A DNA stretch of 64,000 bases from the NCBI RefSeq assembly GCF_003369915.1, contig NC_046674.1, forward strand, positions 23,253,657 through 23,317,656. Direction: 5' to 3'. The stretch is from Drosophila miranda (Eukaryota > Arthropoda > Insecta > Diptera > Drosophilidae). The notes beneath the pieces are model-generated. The model did no database searches. It was not told the origin of the DNA and saw only the letters and a list, made by a program, of their open reading frames with translations. The position numbers and the translations under genes are program-made. Below, in pieces: positions 1 to 10,918 of the stretch (position 1 is the first letter of the stretch; each line of letters begins with the position of its first letter).

Positions 1-109
1 GTTAAAGAGTTTCCCCGAGCATAAAAAAAGAAAATTCATGGCGTGTGCATGATGAGGCAGATTCCTGGTCGACTCGAGACGAACAAGCAAAATGTGCAAA
101 AGAGAAACA

Positions 110-365
110 AAAACAAAGCGAGCGGGATCGTTGTGTGCAGCGGCAAGGGCCGCGGCTCTGCATTTACACCCGATACTCAGACAATATATGTATACTTCTC
201 ACAACAACACCGACCGTTGTACATACCTAGCTCCCCTCCGACTGGGGGGCGCACACTGCACTTCTCTATGGTTCTGCGTTTTCGATTTACATCTCACAGT
301 GTTTTCTCAAGCCCTTATAGTCTCTGAGACCCAGGCGCTCATCAAGACGGACGGACAGACGGACG
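110..365 (-). mobile_element. INE-1/DINE-1-like fragment, reverse orientation
   Basis: Read on the minus strand, this stretch matches parts of the longer INE-1-like copy at 14515-15600. Positions 110-190 match its 3' end (the motif CTGAGTATCGGGT followed by a GC-rich tail). Positions 269-365 match its interior: a GTCCGTCTGTCC tract, then 'gcgcc', 'ctcaaagactataag', and an 'aaaacgcagaa' motif. Intermediate sequence is missing, so the copy is internally deleted. It abuts a plus-strand fragment at about 366. Membership in the INE-1/DINE-1 (Helitron-derived) family is from memory of the family's sequence. Confidence 0.55.
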
Positions 366-500
366 CACGAAGAATCATAGATCAGATCGGATCATTATTA
401 TAGTCAGAAGGAACAAATGAAACTGTAGTGGCTACGCAACGCCTTCCACGCGCTTACTCATTCTCTCTCTCTCTCTTCCTCGTGCAGTGTGCGCGATATC
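366..500 (+). mobile_element. INE-1/DINE-1-like fragment, forward orientation
   Basis: The sequence from 'gaatcatagatcagatcgg' through 'ggctacgcaacgcc' and the following CT-rich stretch aligns by eye with 15325-15480 of the longer INE-1-like copy. That copy reads 'gaatcatagataatgacc...gatcagatcatttttatagccaaaagg...ggctacgcagcgcc'. It lies head-to-head with the reverse fragment just to its left. The end of the similarity near 500 is approximate. Confidence 0.5.
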
Positions 501-1256
501 GCGGAATAGAGCGAGATAAAATGGCTGGTGTTGGTGTCAGAATAGGAAAAAAAAAGAGACAGGCGTAAAAAATGTAATATGTGTACATATATAACAAATC
601 TCAAGAGGTTCGATTTTTTCGCTTTTTTCCCATAAATCAACTTGTTCCTTTTGCGAAAAGCGAAACCAAACGACATATAAACTATATTCTATAAATTACA
701 TAAATCATAAGCTCGGATATGGGCATTTCCATGGATTGGTCAACCGAGACCAAATAATTAAAAGCTAATATAAAACCCATTTCCATGTACTTTTGTTCCG
801 ATATTATTTTCCAAATTGAATGAAACTTAACTAATTTAACCAATTGGCACATCATTTCATTAACTTTTATGTGAAACCCTATTAAAATAAGCAAAAGATC
901 ACTTTTCGGTATTTTCTTTGGTATTTTTACAGTCATGTTTTCCTATACTATTTTCTCCCATAGAGGAGATGATTTTTGAGAAGAGTTTATCCCCAATATC
1001 TCTCTTAAAAGCCTACTCAGCTGTAAAGTGGTTTATGGGAAAATGTGAGGTGATAAAGTAAAAAGGAAAAGTATGGAAGAATCGTACGTTCGCGGCTCAT
1101 ACTTATTGTAATTCAATTTAAAAACAAACCAATTGAGATAATTTATTGTATAAATACTCGATAGAAACCTATCCTCTTTTAATTCTCCAACAAAATATTC
1201 AATATTTTTTTGTTCGCGACCCGCGGAAATACCCATATGTATACATCTGTAAACCG
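501..1256. other. AT-rich non-coding stretch
   Basis: I see no coding sequence or recognisable motif. The stretch lies between two forward INE-1-like pieces (366-500 and 1257-1325), so it may be an insertion that split one copy or simply unrelated sequence between two copies. Confidence 0.4.
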
Positions 1257-1325
1257 ACTGAGTATCGGGTATAAATGTAGAGCCACGGCCCTTGTTGCGG
1301 CTAACAACGTTGCCGCTCGGTTTTT
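1257..1325 (+). mobile_element. INE-1/DINE-1-like 3'-terminal fragment
   Basis: 'GACTGAGTATCGGGTATAA' followed by a GC-rich tail and 'aacgttgccgctcg' matches the 3' end of the copy at 14515-15600 ('gtatcgggtataaccgtagag...aacgttccccctcg') and, inverted, positions 110-190. Only the terminal portion is present. Confidence 0.55.
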
Positions 1326-1610
1326 AGTGCATCCTATATACATATGTATGTATGTATGTACCCACAATCCAATTGAGCGTCTGCGCAGGACAAAAGCGAG
1401 AGTGAAGTCAAATGGTGGGGAGTGGGAGTGAGAGTGCGTTTTGTGGGGACACCAGCTAGAATGATTTCGTCATTTCTGAGGCCTCAGATGTGCGCAGGAC
1501 GCGAAGCAAGAAACACGTCGTAGTTCCCCATCGAGCTCTCTAGTGGAGACGGCAGCGCAAAATTCTTCAAGGAATCAATTAAATATATTGTGCAAACAAT
1601 TCGCTAAAAG

Positions 1611-2919
1611 ATGCTGAAGCTGAAGCCAAGGAACTACTGCATTCCCAATTGCCTGAATGGAGCATTAGCCTACTCGGCGCTCCTTGTTTTTTTGGGTAAG
1701 TAACAGAAGAAGGCTTAGATTGGGGGCCACGAGTTTCGTTATGCGTGGTTAGAGCACACCGAAAATCAATACTATCGAGGACGGGTCTGACACACTGAAA
1801 AAGCAACTTGTCTTGTCTGTTGTCCTGTTCATTGCAGTTACCGCCGTTCAGGGCCTGCAGCTGAGCGCCTTCACGACAAAAACTCCGAGGGTCAGCAAAT
1901 ACACAACCAAATCGCCATCGGTAAGTCTGCCGTCAGTCGGTCAGTTGGTCAGTCCCAAAAATCCAATCGTTCACCCTCGTGGAACCCCTTTGCAGGCATC
2001 ATCGATGAACCATGATGCCACTACTTCGCTGTACCGCTTCAATGCCACCAACGGAATCACCTGCATCCTAATGCAGGTCGACGGTCTCATTGGCATCAAG
2101 TATCGCAACAAGCTGAACGAGGATGTGGAGGCCGACCTGTACATGCCGGACAGCCCCCAGCTGAGTGGGGAGTGCGACGAGTCCAACATGGAGATACTCA
2201 CAATGGAGTTTAAGGGTTTCAGGCTGTCCATGACATTCAAAAAGGTATGTACTATACGCCACCAGTGCGTGGGTGCCTCTTTTGGGGTGGCTGGGTGCTC
2301 AGTAACCAAATAAGGTCAAAGGTGGCAGCTCCTACACACTTACACTGGAATTTTCCCCCTCCCCCCCCACTGTAGTCTTCTGGCGGCGAGGGCTGGTACA
2401 TCAACCTCTTCGAGCTGACATACTCGTCGTCCAACCCACTGTTCGAGCACCCCGATCGTCCCGGACTGAACGTAAAGCTCACCTCGCCCGTGCACACGCC
2501 CATGTACTTCGCAACGCCGGTGGGCAAAGCGTATGTCTGCGACAAAGAGCAGAAAGTCATTATGTACGCCCCAAACGACTCTGGCGACCAGTCCGGACAT
2601 ATTGCTCGTCTGTACTTGCGCGATCTGCACATGCAGAGCTTCATGTTCAAGGAGACTGGCAAGTGGGGACCGTCGTTCCACTGCAGTGCCACTGGGTCCT
2701 ACCGCGACGAGACAGCGCCTCTGGCAGTGGGCACTGCACTGGCCATAGCCGTTCTATTGACCATATCTGGATACGGAGGCTGGCGGTAAGACTCGTTCTG
2801 TTCTGTGCTGTTCTGCTGGTGTGTTCTGGGGAGTGGGTGCGACTAATGTTTCTGTTCTGTTTTTCTTTTCGTGCAGTTACTTTAAAATCAAGAAGGTCCA
2901 GTACGGTTCAATGGAGTGA
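1611..2919 (+). CDS. LAMP-family lysosome-associated membrane glycoprotein
   Basis: CDS join(1611..1695,1838..1920,1996..2244,2376..2785,2877..2919), 289 residues; codon phase closes at every junction. The product has an N-terminal signal segment (residues about 15-35), a Thr/Ser/Lys-rich spacer, and a lumenal domain with four well-spaced cysteines (ITC, GEC, VCD, FHC). A single membrane helix follows at about 256-276, then a short tail ending YFKIKKVQYGSME. The tail carries the Y-x-x-hydrophobic motif (YGSM) used by LAMPs for AP-dependent lysosomal sorting. One LAMP lumenal domain is present, as in short LAMP relatives such as LAMP5, rather than two as in LAMP1. In D. melanogaster I believe a LAMP-like gene (CG32225) is numbered next to Pex23 (CG32226), which fits the neighbour here; that identification is from memory. 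The 75-nt segment 1921-1995 has perfect splice signals but is also open in frame, so it may be retained in some transcripts. Confidence 0.8.
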
Positions 2920-3139
2920 GCGAGCCGAATGTGAGGTGGCGCTTTTTGTTCAAATATTCTCGACCATATCGTTGTCTACACATATCCCCCATGTTTGTTG
3001 GATCTCTTGTAATCCGTAGTCCTATTTTTAAACTAAGAGTTGGCGCAGCGCAGAAGCTGATGTTACCATTTATGAGATACACATATAATATATGAGAATT
3101 GCAAATGTCTTCCATATTGTTAATGTATAAAATAATACG

Positions 3140-3180
3140 CACCTTATACATATACATATACATATACATAAACATAAACA
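3140..3180. repeat. TATACA simple repeat
   Basis: Iterated 'tatacatatacatatacata' passing into 'aacataaacat', downstream of the LAMP-like gene. It is a low-complexity microsatellite with no evident function. Confidence 0.8.
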
Positions 3181-5000
3181 TATAATATTAATTATTAAAT
3201 GTTAACATAAATCCTTACTAACCCAAGATATATCAGGTATTATTTACTTGCCAGGCGAACAACAAATAACAAAACTTCAACAAAAGACCAATGTTATGGC
3301 GCGTCATGTACTTTAGATCGAATCAAATCGAATCGCTCAAATTCTCAATTTCTACTCAAATTTCAGCAATCTATTGTTATTTGAAATCTCCTCCTGCACC
3401 TTTCTCTCTCCTTTGATTAAATCTCAGATTCATCGCAAAAACAAGTCTTTCTTTCTCACATGCTTACAAATTATTGCTAACTTCTGTCTGGGACAACATG
3501 TTTATGTTTATATCGAATATCAAATGCGGTTCGGCTTAATGTTTCCACCGCCTAAGTAAACAATTATTTGCCAACTGATTGCTCAGGCATTTTTCTTGTT
3601 TAAGAATCCAAATACCTGGCGGAAGATTAGCCGAATAGATCTGGGAAGTCTGAAGCATAGATTTGGGAGACTAGAAACACTATAGTGTGTTTGGTTTGGG
3701 GCTCAGCTCTGCTAATAACCATCACATAGATTCCAAGGATTACATTAGTTGTAGGCAGAAATTCAAACTAAATGATCTGATTCATCTCCGGGAGTGTCGT
3801 TCCCGGAATAGTACGCCTATTCTTTGGTTGGGCTGCCGAATGCATCGTATTACAGAACAGAATAATGTTTGCCATCCCACATGCCAAGCGATGTAATCTG
3901 ATTGATCTGTTCGATTGCCGACAAGAAAGTCTGCTGGCAGACCAATATCCTCCGACTCATTCCCAGTTGCCAAATGGAATAAGTAGTACTTGGAGTAAGT
4001 ATGAACGTGGCCTGCCGAAACACACCGAAACACATTAAATGTTCAGATAAATAAAGCAACTGGCTACTGCCAGCTTTCGATCGATTTGTTTCCACAAATT
4101 AATACAGACGACAGACGGAGGAAACGCTATGAAAAGGAATAATGGGGATGGCTCCCATTAGGTGCTCCCAACAGCGAGTGTGGAAAGACAAAGTGTGTGG
4201 ATTCCTACTGTGTGAGGACTCTCGAGCCCCCCCCGCCACCGGGTGTATTTTTCAGGCGCACTCACCTGCCGTGCTGTGTCGGTATGCTGGTATAGCTCGT
4301 TCGGGCTCTTTTTGATTGACTATCCATGGTTTCGCCTATTTCTGGAGCTCGACGCTTACCCCGTGGCATGACTTGTTGTGATGTGATTGGCAGACGTCGC
4401 CTTATGCGTCTGTCACCAGACTTAATTAATAATAGTTGCTTGGAAGAATGTGTTCTGTTGGTTTGGGAAAATAGATTAACTTATTGTCCATCCAATTATG
4501 CAGTGCACTTACCACAGTAGTTTAGAGAACACACATTACACAGCTTGAAATGCTAGTCTGTGAAAGGAGGGAGAGACAATGGTTAAAAGAAATCAAACTG
4601 CGGCATTAATATCCTCGTATAAGGATTCCACCGAATGAAGAACAAATGTGTGTTTTGTTTTTAGTTAATTGTGTTACGGGTGTCGGCGTTAACGTTGCAA
4701 ATTGTCACAAAGGCAGAGGTCGGGTCGGTGCAGGCCTACCCCCAACTCTGGGGTCGCGGTGGACGCAATGATTTTTCCACTGTCCCTGCCAAGAAATTCA
4801 CGGAATGCACACAGGAGCACTTCTGCTGTATGTGTGTGTTCATACGATGTGCAGACATATACACGCAACACGGGCCTGCGTTGCATGGATATTTCTGTGG
4901 GACTTCCGCGTCCGCGTAGTTTAGTTTGTTCGCACCAAGCAAAAACAACAACCTGCCTTATAGTACGTGCATGCCTGACCATTTGCACCCAAATCTGCGT

Positions 5001-5012
5001 CTGTGTGTGAGT

Positions 5013-5047
<35 letters not shown>
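5001..5047. repeat. (GT)n microsatellite
   Basis: An almost pure GT dinucleotide run with two GA interruptions (around 5010 and 5018). It is typical of fly intergenic DNA and should be length-polymorphic. Confidence 0.95.
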
Positions 5048-5049
<2 letters not shown>

Positions 5050-5412
5050 CGTTCATACAGGAACGTTTTACTACTTGAATGTACGAAATACGAAATACCG
5101 GCTGCTGGCAAGGACTACTTGCTTTTGGCGATATGATAATGGAGTAGAGGATGGAGTCGGTCGGGGTTTCGTGGTGGCCGCCTCCACAGCTAGCAGCTGA
5201 CGCTGCGCGTGCTCGTCTTTTACGTCGCCACGCCGAACGCACTTTTAATCTCGCACGGCTGCCGTATACTCACTTAATTGGTGGTGGTTGTACTATATTT
5301 AGTTAAAATACCCCTTACATTGCTTCGTACGAACGAACTCTTTGAATTATTGGCATATTTTTCAAAATCAATTTACAATTCATTTATTTGTTTCGATTTG
5401 TTTTCCTAGCCC

Positions 5413-5476
5413 TATCGATATACACTATCGATGGTTTAAATTACCCGACCATCGACTATTTCGGCTTACCATCGAT
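5413..5476. promoter_or_regulatory. Cluster of DRE-like motifs upstream of Pex23
   Basis: A perfect palindromic TATCGATA lies at 5413-5420, followed within about 60 bp by TATCGATG (about 5427) and CATCGATA (about 5469). TATCGATA is the Drosophila DRE bound by DREF, common at promoters of constitutively expressed genes. The cluster is about 310-375 bp upstream of the Pex23 start codon. Its role here is inferred from motif and position. Confidence 0.55.
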
Positions 5477-5788
5477 AATATCAAGCGGGAAAATTTAACA
5501 CTGATATACAATTTTGTTTTAAAAATTCCTGTGACTTTAGTTCGTAGTTTCGTAATTTTGTGTCTGAGTGGTTAGGGGGCTATTGTTTTACTGATTGTTT
5601 ACACTATGATTGGAGCTAGAATAGTGTCGGGGATAAAAATGGGTTCACAGCTGATAAACTGCTGATATGGCAACCTTGTGCCGACGTGAAAAATGAACGA
5701 AAAATCAATTTTTCGTATTGTAAACACAATGAAAGACCGAGAACGAACAGCAACTACCCTATAAGTATTACATTTAATCGTGGCCAAA

Positions 5789-8700
5789 ATGCCTAGCACA
5801 TATTTGTTTGCCGCGAGCAGTGAGGGTCGTGTGTACACGTTGTCCACCAGCTCGGGAGCATGGCGGGAATTGCCGTATCTGGGATTGGAATTCAAGAAAA
5901 TCTGCGCTGTACCTAATTTTCTGTGGGCCATTGGCGGCGACCGTCAGGTGTATGTACACGTTCACGGACTCGATGTGCCCATACGGGTCAAGGAGGAGTC
6001 GTACGAGAACGAACGCTGGCTGCCCATCGAGGGCTTCTCCAAGACTCTTTTGCCCACCGATCGATACAAATACTCTTCCGCTGACGGCAGCGTGGAGCGA
6101 AGTGTAGACAAGATTCGCCTGCCCTCCATGGCCTGGCAATGGGATGGGGACTGGCACTTGGACCTGGAGTTGGATGGCCAGCAGCTTCCAGAAGACGGCT
6201 GGATGTATGCCTTGGACTTTCCGGCTTCCTACTCGATTAAGAAGTCATGGAACTCGTATGTGCGGCGTCGCAAATGGAAACGATACCGCCGCTATGCCGC
6301 CCTAAACAGCTGGTGTGCCGTGGCTCCACTACACAAAGATCCCACCCAAGAGCCCTTCATCGATGTGGCAATTGGAGGCACAAATGTGCCCAATGCTGCG
6401 GCCGGCACGCTGTGTGTCTGGGCCATTACCGCTCATGGCAGGGCCATGTTTCGAACAGGTGTGTCGAAGACGGCACCCGAAGGCCTGCGCTGGACAGCCA
6501 TAGCCACGCCCACGGGCAGTGAGCTGTCGCAGATCAGTGTGGGCCCCACCGGTCTGGTTTGGGCTGTTTTGTACAACGGTCGGGTCATCGTTCGCACAGG
6601 TGTGACCCGCGATAACCTATCCGGTGAGGCGTGGCTCGATGTCAAGACGCCAGTGGCTGGCGCGAATTTGCGCATCGTACACGTTTCTGTTGGCACTGAT
6701 GCGGTCTGGTGTGTGACCAACGATCACCATGCCTGGTTCCGACGCGGCATCAAGGGCGAGGCGGCTGGCATAAGTGAGGACTCGGCCATTGGCAAAGGTT
6801 GGGTGGAAATGGTAGGCAACGTCTCAATGGTTTCCGTGGCGCCTAACGATCAGGTGAGCGCTCCCCTCCATTGAGGCATTCGCCTTTAGTTACTTACGTG
6901 TCCCATTCTCTAGGTATTCGCTGTGGGGGCCGCTGACCGTTTGCTGTACTATCGGTCCGGCGTGACTGCCGCCGATCCCACCGGCAAAAAGTGGCGTCAA
7001 CTGCAATGCCCCATGCAGATCAGCCGCACTTCCAGTTCCTTGTCCATTGTATCCCGCAAGAGCGGCGGCAGCAGCTCCACGCCCGGGTCCAAGCACCAGA
7101 GCTTCTCCAATCTCTACTCCAAAGAGAAAGAGAAGGGCGTCGTTGAAACGTGCGCCGTTATCGAAACGGTGCTCCACAGTTCCGCGGGCTCCTCCTCCAG
7201 CAACGGAGTGGGAGGACGCTTGAAAAACGAAAGGTGGAAACTCAGCGCCGACTCGCCGCCAACCATAGGCAGCCTGAACCTGAACGATCGCCACAAGCAG
7301 CGTACGGCAGCACTTCGCGAATCCTCACACGCCAGCAGTGCGCCCGCCGCAGATGTGATCGAAAACAGTGGGAAATTCGAGACACAGCTGAGGAATCCTC
7401 GTGCCTGGTCGCCAGTGCGCAGTGTGGGATCCGTAGTGGGCATGGAGGCGCATCCAGAGAGCGATTCCACGGTCTTCGAGTCGGACTCGATGCACCACGG
7501 ATCGGATGTGTTTCTGGGTGAGGATGATGACCACACGGGCTCTCAGTTCTGGACCGAATGCGGGGTTCTTTGGAGCTGTGTGGCTCCCGGAGCAGTCACC
7601 GTCGACTCAAACAATCTGCCCAACTGGTTCAACGAGCAGGCGGCCAGTGACAGCAAAGTGGATGTGAATGCCAACTGGCGGAAGGACATTCTGGGCAAGC
7701 TGCAGCGCCGACAGGAGAAGCTCGTCAAGCTGCAGAGTAAGACCCAATTCGAAAAGGCTGTGGAGCTGTCTTCGTGGATAAAGTCTGCGGATGCACGCTA
7801 CCAACGACCCGGCGGGGACTTTGAGGACTGCATAATAGAGCTTGAATGGGTCAGTGGCAGCAGCAGTGGCAGCAACAGTGGCAGCATCGATGGCTCCAGG
7901 TCGGGTGACTCGGGCACCTTCACAGTGCTCAGCCCCGATGGAGCGGCCACAAAGATACAGTTTCCGCTATCGGATATTACGTGCGCGCAGTGCTGCAGCG
8001 AGGCTGGATCGCCGCGTCTGGCCATCCATGCCCCCCATCTGCCCGTCAACTGCTCGCCCGTAAAGCTGCAGTTCTCCAGCGACTCGGAAATGGAGGATTG
8101 GCTCTCACACTTGTCGTCAGTATGCAGCCAAATCAATACTCTGATAGGAAAGCCGGCCAACAATGCCATATGGCTGACCAGCGACCTGGGGGATGTGTTT
8201 GTCTTCGATGCGGCCACTATGAAGGCGCAGCAGATGTCCAGCGGCCAGGGATACGTGGAGAGAATGGATGTGTCCACCTGCGAGACACCCTACTACAACA
8301 CTCTGTACAATGGCATGCCCTGTGGCACTGAACTGGAGATTTCTGGGTGCGTTTATGACGATGCTGATCAGATACGCTTCGACCTGCAGTGCCACTCGAC
8401 GGTCAAGGTGCAGCCCCATCGTGTAGAGAAACACAGAGTGATCGCCTTGCATCTGAATCCACGCTTCAACGAGCGCACAACTGTGCTCAATTCCATGAAG
8501 GAATCTGAATGGCTGGAGGAGGTACGCAACGACAAGGTAGTGTTTGCTCCGGGCGCCACGTTTACATTGAAAATTAGGTAAGCCTGTGGCATCGATAAAC
8601 CTACCCAAAAACCAGCTTATCTTTCGCTCTCTCTCCATCGTTTCAGAGCACTGCAGAACCACTACCACATCATTGTGAATAATGTGGTCTATACGGACTA

Positions 8701-10024
8701 CAAATACCGCATTGATCCGGAGAGCGTCACTTGCCTGTACGTGAGTGGACGCATCAAGCTCTTCAGCGTGCTGTATCGCTGTCCGTCAGTCATTGTGTCG
8801 ATGCAGCAGATGCACTGGCGCCAGATGGGAGGCCACATCAAGCGGGTCTATAACAGCGGCGTGGATGTTGTATGGGGTATATCCTGCGACAATACCGCAT
8901 GGGTTTACAACGGCGGATGGGGCGGCATGTTCCTCAAGGGCCTCGAGGGCTCCGGAAAGATAAACGCAATGATAGACACGCACACGTACTACGTGTATGA
9001 GAATCAGCGGTGGAATCCGATAAGCGGATTCACTGCCAAAAGCCTGCCCACGGACCGGCACACATGGAGCGATGCCACTGGACGGCAGAAGCGCAGCAAG
9101 GAGCACACCAAGCTGCTGTCCACACACTGCGAGTGGATCTCGGACTGGGCGATTGACTACAACATACCAGGTGGCGCCGACAAGGAGGGCTGGCAGTATG
9201 CCATTGACTTTCCTGCCAACTATCATGCCCATAAGAAGCTCACTGATTGCGTGCGTCGTCGGCGGTGGATGAAGAGATGTCGCTTGAGCAGCAGTGGCCC
9301 TTGGCAGGAGCTGAGCCAGTCGAAAGTGCTCGATGCGGCTCTGCATGTTCTGGACGAGGATGTGGACAGTGCGCATGACGTTAAGAATGTGCCTGTTGCC
9401 GCTTGGGCCATTGCCTCCAATGGTGATGTGCTCATCCGACATGGCGTTAGTAGCTTGAATCCGCGCGGAGACGCCTGGGAGCACATTGCCAGCGAGCAGC
9501 CACTGATTGCCATCAGCGTTGGGCCAACGGGTCAGGTGTGGACGGTGGCGCGCAACGGCATGGTGTTCTTCCGCTATGGCATTAGCAGGCAGAACCCTTG
9601 CGGCGATGCTTGGCAACAGGTGGAGGCGCCGGCCGGTGTGACATTCAAGGCGATAAGCGTGGGGCGAGCTGGAATCTGGGCTTTGGACAACCAACAACGG
9701 CTGGCTGTTCGCAAGGAGATTTCGAGAACCTTTCCAGAGGGCTCGCACTGGCAGTTTCTTCCAAATGCCGCCAATATACCGCCCCATACGGAGCAACAGT
9801 GCGGCTTCCGATCGGTATCCGTGGGCGCTGAAGTGTGGGCCATCTCCCTCAATGGCATCATCTGCAGGCGGTGCGGAATTACAAGCGAGAATCCCGCGGG
9901 CGTCGGCTGGAACCTTGGCATCCCAGTAAATACGATTATAATCAAGCCTTTTACGTTCGTTTTTTAATCAGAAATTTCATTGCAGGGCCAGTGGCAGCAT
10001 GTGTCGGTCGAGGGCTATATGTAA
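5789..10024 (+). CDS. Pex23: Peroxin-23-like tectonin/dysferlin-domain protein (TECPR1-type)
   Basis: CDS join(5789..6853,6914..8577,8647..9925,9986..10024), 1348 residues, with three short introns of about 60-70 bp. The start MPSTYLFAASSEGRVYTL and the end GQWQHVSVEGYM match Drosophila Pex23 (CG32226) as I remember it. The order of domains is: a first dysferlin N/C module at about 65-172 (ENERWLPIEGFS...WDGDW...RRRKW), tectonin/TECPR beta-propeller repeats (about 175-390, with recurring 'VSVGPTGLVWAV'), and a Ser-rich linker. A PH-like region follows at about 620-790, then a second dysferlin module at about 1025-1130 and a second set of TECPR repeats (about 1160-1345). Relatives are yeast Pex30-family proteins (ER-peroxisome contact) and vertebrate TECPR1 (autophagosome-lysosome fusion and lysosomal membrane repair). 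ATG 5789 is chosen because the upstream in-frame codon at 5780 is GTG. The gene is intact. Confidence 0.95.
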
Positions 10025-10595
10025 ACAGTTGTCGTTCCATGAAGTGCATTCCTATAAACGATTCATGATACTGTGTTTATGCTTGCTATATGTATTTATA
10101 TACCCTTACAGACGGTAAGACCATTTTGACCAGGGGTCCTTAATTCAAAAGAAGTATTTTGGACTCTAGAATAGAATAGAATATTCTTACCGTCGGGCAG
10201 CTCTTAAGACATTCCAAACCGAACTTTAATATCTCTGGAATATATTGGAATTATCAATCTGCAAGGGTATTAAAAAGCTTCGGCACACGAAGCCTGCTTG
10301 CTCTCTTGTACTTGTATTATTATTGTTCCATTTTGTGTACTCAACCATAAAACGCTTAAATTTGTTTCTTTTTTTACAAATTAATTACTAAGCCAAAGTT
10401 AATGAATGAAATTGGTTTTTTCTCATCATTCTTATTACAATATGTATGTATAATTATTCAAAAGGAACACATTTATTCGTATATATTAAGATCTCTCTTC
10501 ATCAGTTTGATCTCAAATTGATTTCAAATTTTTGAATGATTTGTCGCTCCCTCTTCAGGTCAGACACCTTGAAATTTCTTGGGATGCGACTTTTG
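10025..10595. other. Intergenic region between Pex23 and the FRG1 gene
   Basis: This AT-rich spacer carries the Pex23 3' end and one Helitron-like fragment (10100-10308). No coding sequence was seen. Confidence 0.6.
10100..10308 (+). mobile_element. Short non-autonomous Helitron-like element
   Basis: The segment starts 'ACCCTTACAGACGGTAAGACC' and ends with 'CTGCAAGGGTATT', a GC-rich hairpin (GCTTCG 10277-10282, loop 5 nt, CGAAGC 10288-10293) and a CTTG-rich tail. A short terminal hairpin followed by a CTRR-type end is the hallmark of Helitron 3' ends. The 'tgcaagggtat..cttcgg' end is common in Drosophila DINE-like elements, including those I know from the obscura group. At about 200 bp it has no coding capacity. 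Confidence 0.5.
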
Positions 10596-10603
10596 TATCG
10601 ATA
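10596..10603. promoter_or_regulatory. DRE motif (TATCGATA) upstream of FRG1 gene
   Basis: A perfect TATCGATA palindrome, about 315 bp upstream of the FRG1 start codon, resembling the sites in front of Pex23. Likely DREF-type housekeeping promoter element; inferred from motif and position only. Confidence 0.5.
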
Positions 10604-10918
10604 GTGTGAGTAAATATATCGGTTGTTTAGCAGACTGACTCTCTCTGCAATGCAACAATGACTAAATCATGGTATAAGCAATTAAGAGGCATTTCACATC
10701 ACTTATCGAATACTAGCAGGATCGAGTTCCTGATCGTTTGATCGTCTCTTGCTCGGTTTGATTTTTGAGTCCTTTATGGATTCATCGAGTAATCACAATA
10801 TACGTCGATATTTTTCGTTTAAAAAATGCACATCACTATACCAAAACAAAATAAAAAATTCGTTTTGACACAGTTCCACAACAAAATTGTTTTTAATTGT
10901 TTCTAAATAAAAGCTACA

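Larger units (their letters stand above)
2920..5412. other. Intergenic region, no coding sequence seen
   Basis: This stretch separates the LAMP-like gene from Pex23. It starts with the 3' UTR of the LAMP-like gene. It contains a TACATA-type simple repeat (about 3140-3180) and a (GT)n tract (5001-5047). Short open frames here have no coherent composition or splice context. No RNA gene was recognised. Confidence 0.5.

Noticed and set aside
8786..9796. 336-codon minus-strand frame
   Set aside because: Antisense shadow of Pex23 exon 3, whose protein is recognised over the same interval.
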